From DASXYG01 sp036502625 (lineage in GTDB: Bacteria; Actinomycetota; Actinomycetes; Streptosporangiales; Streptosporangiaceae), in NCBI GenBank assembly GCA_036502625.1, contig DASXYG010000136.1, positions 1 through 53,465 of the forward strand: a DNA stretch of 53,465 nucleotides. Direction: 5' to 3'. How positions within the stretch are numbered: the first letter of the stretch is position 1; each line of letters starts with the position of its first letter. Made by a program: the position numbers and the translations under genes. Shown here in pieces: positions 44,105 through 53,392 of this stretch. The notes below the pieces were generated by a model, which was not told the DNA's origin, made no database searches, and was given only the letters and a program-made list of their open reading frames with translations.

Positions 44105-44863
44105 TCACACTCCGCCCACCCACGACTCCGCATCGCCCACCACACGGGGGCTGCTCCGTCCGACACGCAGCAGGGTCGTCGCGGCGACGGCCGCGCCCAC
44201 GGGGCGGCACCCGGACTCCGCCAGCGCGCGACCCGCCTCGGCGAGCGTCGCGCCGGTGGTGCAGACGTCGTCCACGACGATGACGAGGGCGCCGGACGCG
44301 GACCGCATCTCGCGGCGGAACCTCGGCGGCACGTGGAAGGCGCCGCCGAGGTTCGCGGCGCGCTCGGGCGCGCGGAGCCCGGCCTGGTCGGCCACCGGGC
44401 GCCGGTAGCGGAGGACGTCGAGCACGGTGCCGCCGACCGCGCGCGCCGCGCACCCGGCCAGCCGCCCCACGGGGTCGTCCCCCCGCCGCACCGCCGCGGC
44501 CCGCCGGGTGGGCACCGGCACCAGGACCACCGGGGGGCTCCCGCCCGGCGGAGCGGCGGCCGCCAGGCAGGCGGTTGCGGAGCGGGTGAGGAGGCGCGCG
44601 AGGAGCGGGGCCAGCTCGCGGCGCCCGCGCTCCTTGTAAGCCACGATGGCGGACGGGACGGGGCCCGCGTACGTAGCGGAGGCCCATAAGGGCGGCACCC
44701 ACGGCGCCCCCGCCCCGCCCGGCGGCGGCCGCGCCGGAACCCGCCAAGCCGCCACCGCGAACGCGGGCGCACACCCCGCGCACACGGTGGCGTCACCCAC
44801 CTCACGCCCCCCACACCCGGCACACCGCACCGGCGCGATCAGATCAAGCAGAGCAAAGCGCAT
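44105..44863 (-). CDS. ComF family protein (phosphoribosyltransferase-like)
   Basis: A 252-residue protein with an N-terminal zinc-binding pair (CAGCGG, CAGC) and a phosphoribosyltransferase fold ending in the PRPP-loop motif VIVVDDVCTTGATLAEAG. ComF proteins are linked to DNA uptake or a housekeeping DNA-repair role; the exact reaction is unknown. ATG 44863 is preceded by GGAGGT with no spacer, which is abnormally close, so the true start or mode of initiation is uncertain. Its position upstream of hpf is conserved in actinomycetes. Confidence 0.9.
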   Translation of the reverse strand: MRFALLDLIAPVRCAGCGGREVGDATVCAGCAPAFAVAAWRVPARPPPGGAGAPWVPPLWASATYAGPVPSAIVAYKERGRRELAPLLARLLTRSATACLAAAAPPGGSPPVVLVPVPTRRAAAVRRGDDPVGRLAGCAARAVGGTVLDVLRYRRPVADQAGLRAPERAANLGGAFHVPPRFRREMRSASGALVIVVDDVCTTGATLAEAGRALAESGCRPVGAAVAATTLLRVGRSSPRVVGDAESWVGGV

Positions 44864-45659
44864 ACCTCCACGATCCCGTCCGGCCCCTCCGCCCCGCCAT
44901 CCCCAATCCGCAGCCTGTGGATAACTCCCGCCCTCCCACCCCCGCCCCGCTCCGGCCACACCTCAGCCCCCGCCTCAGCCCTCGTCTCAATCCCGTCCCA
45001 GCCCTCCCGCCCCAGCCTCGCCTCGGCCCTCACCAGAGCCCCAGCCCGGCTCCCCGCCCAGCCAAGCCCCGGGGCCAAGGCCACGCGGAGGCCCAGCCTC
45101 ATCCCCTGCCCCAGCCCAGGACCCTGCCCAAGCCCAAACCCCTGCCCAGGGCTGGGGATGAGGCGGCAGCCCCCACCCCCTAGCCCACCCGAGACGCCCC
45201 GGAGGTAGCGGCTCAAGCCAGCGCCAGGTCTGGCGGGGGTCCAGCGCAAGCGCCAGGTCGAGGCCCGGGGGCGGGGGCGGGGCGGGGGCGGGGGCGGAGC
45301 CAGCGCGGACGCGAGACCGGCCGCGCGGGGCGAGCTCAACCCCGGGCGGGGCGGGCGCAGGGCCGGACGGGCGCGAGGTGGCGCGGCGCGGGGCCGGGCG
45401 GGCGCGGGTGCAGGGCCGGGCGGGCGCGGGTGCGGGACCGGGCGTGCGCGGGCGCAACGCCGGGCGGGGCGAGCGCGGGCTGGGGCGGGGACGGGCTGGG
45501 GGCGGCTGCGGGGACGGGCAGAGTGAGCCCGAGGCGGGGGGCGGGGCGAGGCCTGAGTGGGCTGAGGCCTGAGTGGGCTGAGGCCTGAGTGGGGCCGCCG
45601 GAGTGGGTGGGGTGAGGCCCGGCCGGGGCGGGGGTGAGGCCGGGGCCGGGCCGCGGGGG
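44864..45659. repeat. 796-bp low-complexity spacer with C-rich and G-rich arms and tandem repeats
   Basis: No gene is supported. From about 44920 to 45180 the plus strand is C-rich (CCCAGCCC, CCCGCCC runs). From about 45240 to 45659 it is G-rich. The G-rich arm contains three tandem 22-bp units near GGGCCGGGCGGGCGCGGG (45391-45456, third diverged) and three 16-bp units GAGGCCTGAGTGGGCT (45548-45595). Many GGG tracts could form G-quadruplexes on the plus strand, and C-rich and G-rich segments are partly complementary (e.g. CCTCATCCCC versus GGGGATGAGG). Frames crossing it are composition artefacts. Confidence 0.7.
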
Positions 45660-47825
45660 TTAGGTGGTTGTTAGGAGGGTGGTCCACTCTGTGGCCACCT
45701 TGGGGAGGGCGTAGTTTTCTTGGACCTCGGATCTGGCCTCGGCTGAGGTCTTGGTCCAGGTCGGGGTGGGGGTGGTGGCGGCTATTGAATCCGCTAGGGC
45801 CTCTGGGGAGTCGTGGACCCAGCGGGGGGCGTAGATGCGGTCGGCGCCCGGCCAGTTGAGGAGGGCGGGGACGGCGGAGGAGGCCATGCCCTCCGCGGGG
45901 GCCAGGTGGAAGCTTTCGTCGTCGCTCGTGGACAGCACGAAGCCCACCCGGCGGAGCCAGTTGGCCACATCGGGGCCGTACGGGTCGAAGACCACCGCGC
46001 CGGACAGGTCGCCGCGGGCGCGGCGGAGCGCCGCCTCGTAGTGCATGCGCTCCTCCGGCTTCTTCCAGATCCACCAGTACTCCCAGGGGAGCTTGGACTT
46101 CACGCGGAGGGTGTAGCGCGGGTCGCGGCGGCGGAGGTGGGCGAGGACCTCCATGCCGAGGTCGAGGCGCTTGCGCGACGGCGCGATGCCGATCATGCCG
46201 AGCTGGAACCGGGCGCCGGGCAGCTTGGGGCGGTCGAGCTGGTCGACGTCCACCCAGTTCGGCACCGTGATGACCTTCTCGGCGGGCCAGCCGGTGCGTT
46301 CCCTGGTCAGCTCGGTGTAGTGGTCGCTGACGCAGATCACCCGGTCGATCGCGGAGATGTCCAGCTCGTACGGCCAGGCCGCGTACAGCTCGAACCTGTG
46401 CAGCCGCACCAGCAGCCGCTGGCCGGGCCGCTTGTGCCGGGCGTACCAGACGGCATTGGGCCCGCACCATTCGCAGACGACCACATCGGCCCAGGCGGCG
46501 GCGGCGCGGCTCGCCTCCTCGTCGTGGGTGTTCAGGCCGCTCCACTCGTCGAGCCGCACCTCCATGCCGGGCACGTCGCGCAGGTGGTCCAGCAGCCGGG
46601 TGAGGAACTTCAGGTCGTGGCCGGCGAACACGACGCGCACCGGGCGGTCCGCGGACGCCACGGGATCGGGCAGCGTACGCCGCAGGTAGCCGCGCAGGCG
46701 TTCGGCGGCGCGGTCCAGGGCGAAGTCGCGCGCGGCGGTATGGCAGCGCTCGGCGGCCAGGGCGTACGTCTCGGTGTCGCGCGCGGCGGCCTCCAGGACG
46801 TCGGCGATGTCGTCGCCGGCGAACAGCGGGTAGTCGACGCCGAGCAGCCGTTCGTGCATGGGCGTACGGTTCAGCACGACCGGCATGCCGAGGGCGCCGA
46901 ACTCCAGCACCTTCGTGGACAGTTCGAGGCTGGCGTCCATGTCGGGGTGGCGCCAGCCGAGGCCGACGTCCGCGCCGTCGGCGATGGACAGCGCCTCCTC
47001 GCGGGCGACGCCGCCGTGCCAGACCAGGCCGGGCGCCGATTCGAGCGCGCGGCGCATGCGCGACTCGAAGCCCGGGTCGCCCGGCTCGTCGTGGATCTTG
47101 TCGCCCACCATGTGCAGCTCGCCGGGCACGCCGCGGTCGCGGAGCAGCCGCGGGAGGTCGGTCATCTCGTACGTGTTCCAGCGCGCGGCGAACTTGCCGG
47201 AGTAGACGAGGCGCAGCGTCTCCGCCGCGCGCGGCGCCGTACGCGGCTGGGCCGTCACGGCGGGCACGACCGGCGGGAACAGCACGCACTTGCCGCACAC
47301 CGCCGGGACCGTCTGCTCCAGGAAGCCGCGCAGCTCCTCCGTCTGGCACAGCAGCAGCCGCGACGCGTCGGCGATCGCGGTCAGCTCGGCTACGGCGCGG
47401 TCGTCCATGCGGCCGACGGACTGCGGGACGTCCGTCAGGTACGTCCACAGGCGCCCGGCGAACGCGGGCTCCTCGGCGAGCGCGACGGCGGCACGGCGGC
47501 CGCGGACCACCACGAGGTCGTGGCGCGCCGCGGAGTCGACCGCGAGCAGCGCGCGCCTGGCCTGGTCGGGGGTCAGGCCGCCGCGGCTGATGTCGGGGAC
47601 GATCCGCTCCTCGTGGGTGCGGCGCACGGTGACGCCGGGCAGCGCGTCGAGCGGCCCGATCAGCCGGGACGTGCGGACGGGCGACTTCAGGACCAGCGTC
47701 ACCTCGCATCCGGCGGCGGCGAGCGCCTGGGTGACCGACTGGGCCCAGACCGCTGACCCGTCGATGAGGTTGAGGTCCACGTCGCCGTAGACGAGGGCGC
47801 GATGGGGCACCTGGCTTCCCTTCAT
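45660..47825 (-). CDS. two-module glycosyltransferase (tandem GT-B/GT4-like)
   Basis: The 721-residue protein consists of two GT-B type modules. Module 1 (about 8-395) has VYGDVDLNLIDGSAVWAQS at the start and LELSTKVLEFGALGMPVVLN as its donor-binding C-terminal motif. Module 2 (about 405-715) begins VRVVFAGHDLKFL, continues VICVSDHYTELTRERTGWP and ends with HLAPAEGMASSAVPALLNW. It has no signal or TM segment. It probably adds sugars to a surface polysaccharide; donor and acceptor are unknown. The ATG overlaps the upstream stop as ATGA. Confidence 0.85.
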   Translation of the reverse strand: MKGSQVPHRALVYGDVDLNLIDGSAVWAQSVTQALAAAGCEVTLVLKSPVRTSRLIGPLDALPGVTVRRTHEERIVPDISRGGLTPDQARRALLAVDSAARHDLVVVRGRRAAVALAEEPAFAGRLWTYLTDVPQSVGRMDDRAVAELTAIADASRLLLCQTEELRGFLEQTVPAVCGKCVLFPPVVPAVTAQPRTAPRAAETLRLVYSGKFAARWNTYEMTDLPRLLRDRGVPGELHMVGDKIHDEPGDPGFESRMRRALESAPGLVWHGGVAREEALSIADGADVGLGWRHPDMDASLELSTKVLEFGALGMPVVLNRTPMHERLLGVDYPLFAGDDIADVLEAAARDTETYALAAERCHTAARDFALDRAAERLRGYLRRTLPDPVASADRPVRVVFAGHDLKFLTRLLDHLRDVPGMEVRLDEWSGLNTHDEEASRAAAAWADVVVCEWCGPNAVWYARHKRPGQRLLVRLHRFELYAAWPYELDISAIDRVICVSDHYTELTRERTGWPAEKVITVPNWVDVDQLDRPKLPGARFQLGMIGIAPSRKRLDLGMEVLAHLRRRDPRYTLRVKSKLPWEYWWIWKKPEERMHYEAALRRARGDLSGAVVFDPYGPDVANWLRRVGFVLSTSDDESFHLAPAEGMASSAVPALLNWPGADRIYAPRWVHDSPEALADSIAATTPTPTWTKTSAEARSEVQENYALPKVATEWTTLLTTT

Positions 47826-49630
47826 GGTTTCGGTACGGCCAGCAGGCGGGCGCCGTGGCGGTCCTGCCAGGTGGCGGCGGGGTCGCCGGAGGCCGCGAGC
47901 GCGCGGCGTGCCAGCGCGGGCGTGAGGGCGTCCGCGTATGCCGGGGTGTCCTGGGCGGCGAGGCCGACGGCGTCGGCGCGGGCGAACTCGGCGGCGCAGA
48001 GGAGGTCGGCGAGGTGGTCGGGTGGCCAGTCCGCTGGATCGCCGTACGCGACCCAGGGGGTGCGGGCGCGGGCGGCGAGGTCGTGCCAGGGGGCGTCCGG
48101 GTCGGCGACGAGGTCGGCCGCCGGGTGGGTCTGGGCGGCCAGGGCCGTGCGCGCGGCGGCGGGGTCGGCGCGGGTGAGGACGGTGACCTGGCGTGCGGCC
48201 AGCGCGTCGCGTGCCGACTCGGGCACGGCGGGCGCCTCCGCCTCCTCGCCGGCGGCGGCGCGCGCGGCGGTGTGCGCCGCGGTGAGGAGGGCGGCCAGGC
48301 GCGCCGGGACGCTGTGGCGGGCGAACAGGGCGCGCAGGGCGGCGCGGACCTCGGTGTACGGGCGGGGGGCGTCGATCGCGGCCAGGTGCTTGGCCACCTG
48401 GTCGGCGTCCGAGGCGATCAGGACGTGCGCGCGGAGGTCGTCGGGGACGGCCGCCTCGGGGGCGATCACCCAGGCACCGCAGGCCAGCGCCTCGACCACG
48501 CCCTGCGGAGTGCCCGCCACCACGGCCAGGTGGCCGCGCATGAGCTCGGCCCGCCGCCCGGGGTCGCCCTCGGGGGCGTGGACGTACGGGGTCGCGGCTT
48601 GCGCCTCCGGGGGCTCCGGACCGTCGGACGCCGGGCCGTCGGACGCCGGGCCGTCGGACGCCGGGGCGGCGGCGGGCGGGGCGGCGGCGGGCGGGGCGGC
48701 CGGTGGGACGAGGGAGTGGCGGAGGGTGCGGAGGGCGGCTGGGGCTCGGGGGTCGTACGGCCAGGCCAGGACGGGCTCCGGGGCGCGGGGGCGCGGGGAC
48801 AGCGGGTGGTGGGTGCGGAGGTCGATGCCGATGCCGGTCTCGGACGTGTGGTCCCACGGGTGGCGGCGGAGGCCGGGCGGGCACGCGGTGTCCGCGAGCA
48901 GGGCGCGGACCTCGGTGCCGCGGAGGGCCTCGAGGAGGCGGGCCTCCAGGTCGGTGGCGGCCGGGTCGCCGAGGCCGAGCCACGCGCCCTCCGCGCAGGC
49001 CGCGGCCTCGACCAGGACGAGGTCGGGCTGGGTGTGCGCGAGGATCTGCGGCGCGTTGTGCGGGAGCAGCCAGTGGACGTCGGCGACCGTCGCGAGCGCG
49101 TCCGCGGTCGTACGGGTGAGGACACCGGCGACGAGCGGGCGCGGCGGCGCGTCCTGGTCGCGCGGCGCGGCCAGGGGGGCGCCGACCAGGAGGCGCTCCT
49201 CCTCGTACGCCGCGGGGCCGCCGCCGCCGGATACGGGCGGCGGCGCGATGCGCACGGCGCGGCGGCGCCACATGCGGTACAGCTCGCGCGGCAGCAGCGG
49301 CACGCGCGCCGGGTGGCGCGCGGTGTTCGCCAGCATCTGCCCGACCCGCAGCGCGGTGGAGTTCTCCAGGCTCGCCAGCCGCGCCTCGGCGCGCCGCAGC
49401 CGGGCCTCGGTGGTGCTCAGCCGCCGCTGCGCGGCCCGCAGCCGCGCGGTGTCCGGCGCCGCGCCGCCGCCGTTCGAACCGCCGCGCGGATCACCGTCCG
49501 GCTCCGCCGAGGTGTCCACCGGAAGCCCGGAACCGCCCCCGAGAGGCCCCGGTGTTCCGCCGGTGGGGGCATCGGCGGGCGGGGTCGGGGCGTTGCCGGG
49601 GGCGTCGGGTGGGGTGGGGCTGTCGGTCAC
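47822..49630 (-). CDS. glycosyltransferase-like protein with N-terminal coiled coil
   Basis: A 602-residue protein. A Pro/Gly-rich N-terminus (1-60) precedes a coiled coil (about 62-100, RRLSTTEARLRRAEARLASLE) and a basic segment (RELYRMWRRRAVRI) that may touch the membrane. A GT-like region follows, with GTPQGVVEALACGAWVIAPE resembling the donor-binding motif of GT-B enzymes. A low-complexity insert holds three ASDGP repeats (15-bp DNA units near 48620-48664). GTG 49630 overlaps the epimerase stop as GTGA. The enzymatic role is uncertain; it may be a polymer-chain or assembly factor. Confidence 0.75.
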   Translation of the reverse strand: MTDSPTPPDAPGNAPTPPADAPTGGTPGPLGGGSGLPVDTSAEPDGDPRGGSNGGGAAPDTARLRAAQRRLSTTEARLRRAEARLASLENSTALRVGQMLANTARHPARVPLLPRELYRMWRRRAVRIAPPPVSGGGGPAAYEEERLLVGAPLAAPRDQDAPPRPLVAGVLTRTTADALATVADVHWLLPHNAPQILAHTQPDLVLVEAAACAEGAWLGLGDPAATDLEARLLEALRGTEVRALLADTACPPGLRRHPWDHTSETGIGIDLRTHHPLSPRPRAPEPVLAWPYDPRAPAALRTLRHSLVPPAAPPAAAPPAAAPASDGPASDGPASDGPEPPEAQAATPYVHAPEGDPGRRAELMRGHLAVVAGTPQGVVEALACGAWVIAPEAAVPDDLRAHVLIASDADQVAKHLAAIDAPRPYTEVRAALRALFARHSVPARLAALLTAAHTAARAAAGEEAEAPAVPESARDALAARQVTVLTRADPAAARTALAAQTHPAADLVADPDAPWHDLAARARTPWVAYGDPADWPPDHLADLLCAAEFARADAVGLAAQDTPAYADALTPALARRALAASGDPAATWQDRHGARLLAVPKP

Positions 49631-50706
49631 GTGGTCTCTCCGCTGAGGATGGTCGCGATGCGGGTGCCGGCCTCGCCGTCCCACAGGGGTGGTCCGGACA
49701 GGCGGGCCGGGAGGCCTTCGGCGAGGATCTTGCGGGTCACCGGGACCAGGTCGTCCGAGGTGACCAGGCGGTTGGTGCCGTGGGTGACGGTGATCGGGCG
49801 CTCGGTGTTCGGGCGGAGCGTGAGGCACGGGACGCCGAGCATCGTCGTCTCCTCCTGCACGCCGCCGGAGTCGGTCACCACGGCCGCGGCGCCGCGCACC
49901 AGGCTGACGAACTCGACGTACGGCAGCGGTTCCCGTACGTGCACGCACGGATGCCGGTCAAGCCCGGCGGACTCCAGCGTGGGCCGACTGCGGGGGTGCA
50001 CCGGCACCAGGATGTGCGCGAGCTCGGCCAGTTCGTGCAGCCGCGCGACCAGGGTGCCGGCCGTCTGCGGGTCGTCCACGTTGGCGGGGCGGTGCAGGGT
50101 GGCGAGGACGTACCGCTCGGGCAGGGCGTGCCGCCGCCGCGCCTCGCCGACGTCGAACGCGTCGAGGTGCTCGAGGAGCGTGTCGATCATCGGGTTGCCG
50201 ACGAAGTGCACGGACGACACCGACACGCCCTCGCGCGCCAGGTTCCCGATGGCCTCGGGGCTGGTCACGAAGTGCAGCGACGCGATCTGGTCGGTCAGCC
50301 TGCGGTTGATCTCCTCCGGCATCGTGTCGTCGAAGCTGCGCAGCCCGGATTCCACGTGCGCCACCGGCACGCCGAGCTTGGCCGCGGCGAGCGCCGCGGC
50401 GAGGGTCGAGTTCACGTCTCCGTACACCATGACGAGGCCGGGTGAATGTCGGGTGAACTGTTCCTCCAGCGCGGCGAGCAGCGCGCCGGTCTGCGCGCCG
50501 TGCGGGCCGGAGCCCACGCCGAGGTCGACGTCGGGACGCGGGAGGCCGAGTTCCTGAAAGAACACGGCGGACATCCGCTCGTCGTAGTGCTGTCCCGTAT
50601 GGATGATCCGCTGCTCGTGGCCACGTGCGGCGAGCGCCGCCACCACGGGTGCGGCCTTCACGAAGTTCGGCCGTGCGCCGACGACGTGCGCGATTGACGC
50701 GTACAT
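49627..50706 (-). CDS. wecB: UDP-N-acetylglucosamine 2-epimerase (non-hydrolysing)
   Basis: The enzyme makes UDP-ManNAc from UDP-GlcNAc for envelope polysaccharide. The 359 residues have VVGARPNFVKAAPVV, the conserved GQHYDERMS and VYGDVNSTLAAALAA, HVESGLRSFDDTMPEEINR, and VTDSGGVQEETTMLGVPCLTLR, all diagnostic. ATG 50706 is preceded by GGAAGGGG. It heads three coupled leftward genes and diverges from a GT4 gene with only 42 bp between starts. The dehydrogenase for its product is encoded at 52.1 kb. Confidence 0.96.
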   Translation of the reverse strand: MYASIAHVVGARPNFVKAAPVVAALAARGHEQRIIHTGQHYDERMSAVFFQELGLPRPDVDLGVGSGPHGAQTGALLAALEEQFTRHSPGLVMVYGDVNSTLAAALAAAKLGVPVAHVESGLRSFDDTMPEEINRRLTDQIASLHFVTSPEAIGNLAREGVSVSSVHFVGNPMIDTLLEHLDAFDVGEARRRHALPERYVLATLHRPANVDDPQTAGTLVARLHELAELAHILVPVHPRSRPTLESAGLDRHPCVHVREPLPYVEFVSLVRGAAAVVTDSGGVQEETTMLGVPCLTLRPNTERPITVTHGTNRLVTSDDLVPVTRKILAEGLPARLSGPPLWDGEAGTRIATILSGETT

Positions 50707-50748
50707 CGTTCCCCTTCCGTTCACTGTCGCTGCCTAGGGTCGGGCGCC

Positions 50749-52101
50749 ATGCGCCTGGCCAGGACCGTTGTGTTCGCCTCCGGGGTCGCGGTGCGCCGTT
50801 ACGCGCGGCCCGCGCCCGAGGGGCCCGCCGACCTGTCGTCCGTACGGACGGAACTGCCCGCGCCGCCGGACGGCTGGCGGCCGGTGCCGGGACGGGTGCT
50901 GCACGTCGTGACCAACGCGCTGCCGGAGCGCAATGCGGGCTACACCGTACGCACGCACCGGATCGTGGCCGCGCAGCGTTCGATCGGCCTGGACGCGCAC
51001 GTCGTGACCCGGCTCGGGTTCCCGGTCGCGCAGGGCCGCCCCGACGTACGCGACCTGCGCCGGTACGACGGGGTGCCGTACCACCGGCTGGTGCCGTGGT
51101 GGCCGCGGCGCGACCCGGCCGCGCACCTGGCGGCCGGCGCCCGGCGCCTCACCCGGCTCGTACGCGACCTGCGCCCCGCCGTGCTGCACGCCGCGACCGA
51201 CCACCACAACGGGCAGGTCGCGCTGGCCGCCGGCGCGCGCTTCGGCATCCCCGTGCTCTACGAGGTGCGCGGCTTCCTCGAGGAGTCGTGGCTGGCGCAC
51301 GACCCGGCGCGCACCCGCGACGACCCGCGCTTCCGCGTGGCCCGCGAGTTGGAGACCCGCTGCATGCTCGGCGCGGACCTGGTGGTCACGCTGGGCGCGG
51401 CCATGCGGGAGGAGATCGTGGCGCGCGGCGTCGACCCGGACCGGGTCTGGACGGTGCCCAACGCGGTGGACGAGGAGTTCCTCGCGCCGCCGCCGGACCC
51501 GGCGCCGCTGCGCGCCGCGTACGGGTTCGGCGACGACACGCTCGTCGTCGGCACGACCAGCAGCTTCTACCGGTTCGAGGGCCTCGACGTGCTGCTCGAC
51601 GCGGTGGCGGACCTGCGCGCACGCGACGTGCCCATCCGCGCGCTGCTCGTCGGCGACGGGCCCGAGCGCGGCGCGCTGCAGCGGCGCGCGCGTGAACTCG
51701 GGGTGGACGACGTCACGTACTTCACCGGGCGGGTGCCCGCGTCGGAGGTCCGTCAGTATCACGCCATCCTCGATGTGTTCGTGGTCCCGCGCCGCAATGA
51801 GCGCGTCTGCCAATTGGTGACGCCGTTGAAACCCATCGAGGCGATGGCAAGCGGCCTCCCCGTCATAGCAAGTGATGTCAAAGCACTCCGAGAAATCGTC
51901 GAACCACAGATGACGTCAACGTTAATTCCCCCCGAAGACTCGGCGGCGCTGGCGAAATGCCTGGCCATGCTGGCATACGCTCCCGAACGTGGCCGGGAAA
52001 TAGGCCGCCGCGCTCGCCTGCGAATCAGCAGGGACAACACCTGGGTGGCGAATGCGCGGCGGTACCGGTCCGCATACGAATTCATCACCCAAATCACCTG
52101 A
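50749..52101 (+). CDS. GT4 family glycosyltransferase
   Basis: A 450-residue GT-B transferase. The N-terminal half has LHVVTNALPERNAGYTVRTH and LHAATDHHNGQVAL. The donor half has VVGTTSSFYRFEGLDVLLDAV, ALLVGDGPERGAL and the E-x7-E type motif PLKPIEAMASGLPVIAS. The last ~100 codons (from about 51760) are clearly richer in A and T than the rest of the gene, with codons such as ATA, AAA and TTA rare elsewhere. It starts at ATG 50749, divergent from wecB, and is followed by the dehydrogenase gene after 34 nt. Confidence 0.93.
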   Translation: MRLARTVVFASGVAVRRYARPAPEGPADLSSVRTELPAPPDGWRPVPGRVLHVVTNALPERNAGYTVRTHRIVAAQRSIGLDAHVVTRLGFPVAQGRPDVRDLRRYDGVPYHRLVPWWPRRDPAAHLAAGARRLTRLVRDLRPAVLHAATDHHNGQVALAAGARFGIPVLYEVRGFLEESWLAHDPARTRDDPRFRVARELETRCMLGADLVVTLGAAMREEIVARGVDPDRVWTVPNAVDEEFLAPPPDPAPLRAAYGFGDDTLVVGTTSSFYRFEGLDVLLDAVADLRARDVPIRALLVGDGPERGALQRRARELGVDDVTYFTGRVPASEVRQYHAILDVFVVPRRNERVCQLVTPLKPIEAMASGLPVIASDVKALREIVEPQMTSTLIPPEDSAALAKCLAMLAYAPERGREIGRRARLRISRDNTWVANARRYRSAYEFITQIT

Positions 52102-52135
52102 CCGCCGAATATTCATCGGCGGGGCGGAGGAGCCA

Positions 52136-53392
52136 ATGAGTTTCGATCTCGTGGTGATCGGGCTCGGATATGTGGGGCTGCCGCTCGTCCGCGAGGCCAG
52201 CCGCGTCGGCCTGCGGGTCGCCGGTCTCGACCTCGACGAAGCCGTGGTGGCCCGGTTGTCCGGCGGTGCGTCCCATGTGGACGACATCTCCGATGCCGAC
52301 GTGGCCGCCATGCTCGAAGCGGGATTCACCCCCACCACCGACGACGCGGTGCTCGCCGACGCGCCCGTGATCGTCGTGTGCGTACCGACGCCGCTGTCCC
52401 CCGACGGCGGGCCGGACCTCGCCGCGGTCACCGGCGCCAGCGAGGCCATCGCGGCCCGGCTCACCGCCGGCACGCTGGTGGTCCTGGAGTCCACCACGTA
52501 TCCGGGCACCACCGAAGAGGTCGTACGGCCCATCCTGGAGCGCTCAGGGCTGGCCGTCGGCGTCGATGTTCACCTGGCGTTCTCCCCCGAGCGCATCGAC
52601 CCCGGCAACCCGACGTACGGGCTGGCCAACACCCCGAAGGTCGTCGGCGGCGTGACGTCGGCGTGCACCGCGTCGGCCGCCGCGTTCTACGGCAAGTTCG
52701 TCGACCGGGTCGTGCAGGCGCGCGGCACCCGCGAGGCCGAGATGGCCAAGCTGCTGGAGAACACGTACAGGCACGTCAACATCGCGCTGGTCAACGAGAT
52801 GGCGGTGTTCTGCCGCGAGCTGGACATCGACCTCTGGGACGCGATCTCCTGCGCGGCCACCAAGCCGTTCGGCTTCCAGGCGTTCTACCCCGGCCCCGGG
52901 GTCGGCGGCCACTGCATCCCCATCGACCCGAACTACCTGTCGTACAAGGTCCGCACGCTCGGCTACCCGTTCCGATTCGTGGAGCTCGCGCAGGAGATCA
53001 ACGCGCGCATGCCCGGATACGTCGCGCAGCGCGCCGGGGAGATGCTGAACCGGGCCGGGCGGGCGATGCGCGGTGCCCGCGTCCTGCTGCTCGGCGTCAC
53101 GTACAAGCCCGACATCGCCGACCAGCGCGAGTCGCCCGCGCGCCCGGTCGCGCGGAAGCTGCGGCGGGCCGGTGCGCGGCTGGTCTTCCACGACCCGTAC
53201 GTGCACGAGTGGGAGGTCGAGGGCGAGCCGGTGCGCCGCGCCGAGAACCTGGAGGCCGAGCTGGAGTCGGCGGACCTGACGATCCTGCTCCAGCACCACT
53301 CCGCGTACGACCCGGACTCGCTCGCGCGCTCGGCCCGGCTGCTCCTGGACACCCGCGGCCGCTTGCGCCGTGCCGAGATCGAGGTTCTGTGA
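52136..53392 (+). CDS. wecC: nucleotide-sugar dehydrogenase (UDP-ManNAc dehydrogenase type)
   Basis: This 418-residue enzyme oxidises UDP-ManNAc to UDP-ManNAcA with two NAD. Its N-terminal Rossmann motif is VIGLGYVGLPLVREA, the middle domain has LLENTYRHVNIALVNEMA, the catalytic Cys260 lies in PGVGGHCIPIDP, and the C-terminal domain has LLGVTYKPDIADQRESPA. The ManNAc assignment rests on sequence type and on wecB nearby; UDP-GlcNAc dehydrogenase is an alternative. ATG 52136 has GGAGGAG upstream. The stop overlaps a following GTG (GTGA). Confidence 0.93.
   Translation: MSFDLVVIGLGYVGLPLVREASRVGLRVAGLDLDEAVVARLSGGASHVDDISDADVAAMLEAGFTPTTDDAVLADAPVIVVCVPTPLSPDGGPDLAAVTGASEAIAARLTAGTLVVLESTTYPGTTEEVVRPILERSGLAVGVDVHLAFSPERIDPGNPTYGLANTPKVVGGVTSACTASAAAFYGKFVDRVVQARGTREAEMAKLLENTYRHVNIALVNEMAVFCRELDIDLWDAISCAATKPFGFQAFYPGPGVGGHCIPIDPNYLSYKVRTLGYPFRFVELAQEINARMPGYVAQRAGEMLNRAGRAMRGARVLLLGVTYKPDIADQRESPARPVARKLRRAGARLVFHDPYVHEWEVEGEPVRRAENLEAELESADLTILLQHHSAYDPDSLARSARLLLDTRGRLRRAEIEVL

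Noticed and set aside
45391..45595. CRISPR array
   Set aside because: The repeats are 22 and 16 bp, directly abutting without unique spacers, and no cas genes are present.
44839..47709. 956-codon minus-strand frame spanning the repeat spacer and the two-module GT gene
   Set aside because: It is out of frame with the clear glycosyltransferase, consists of Arg/Pro/Ala repeats and crosses the low-complexity spacer.
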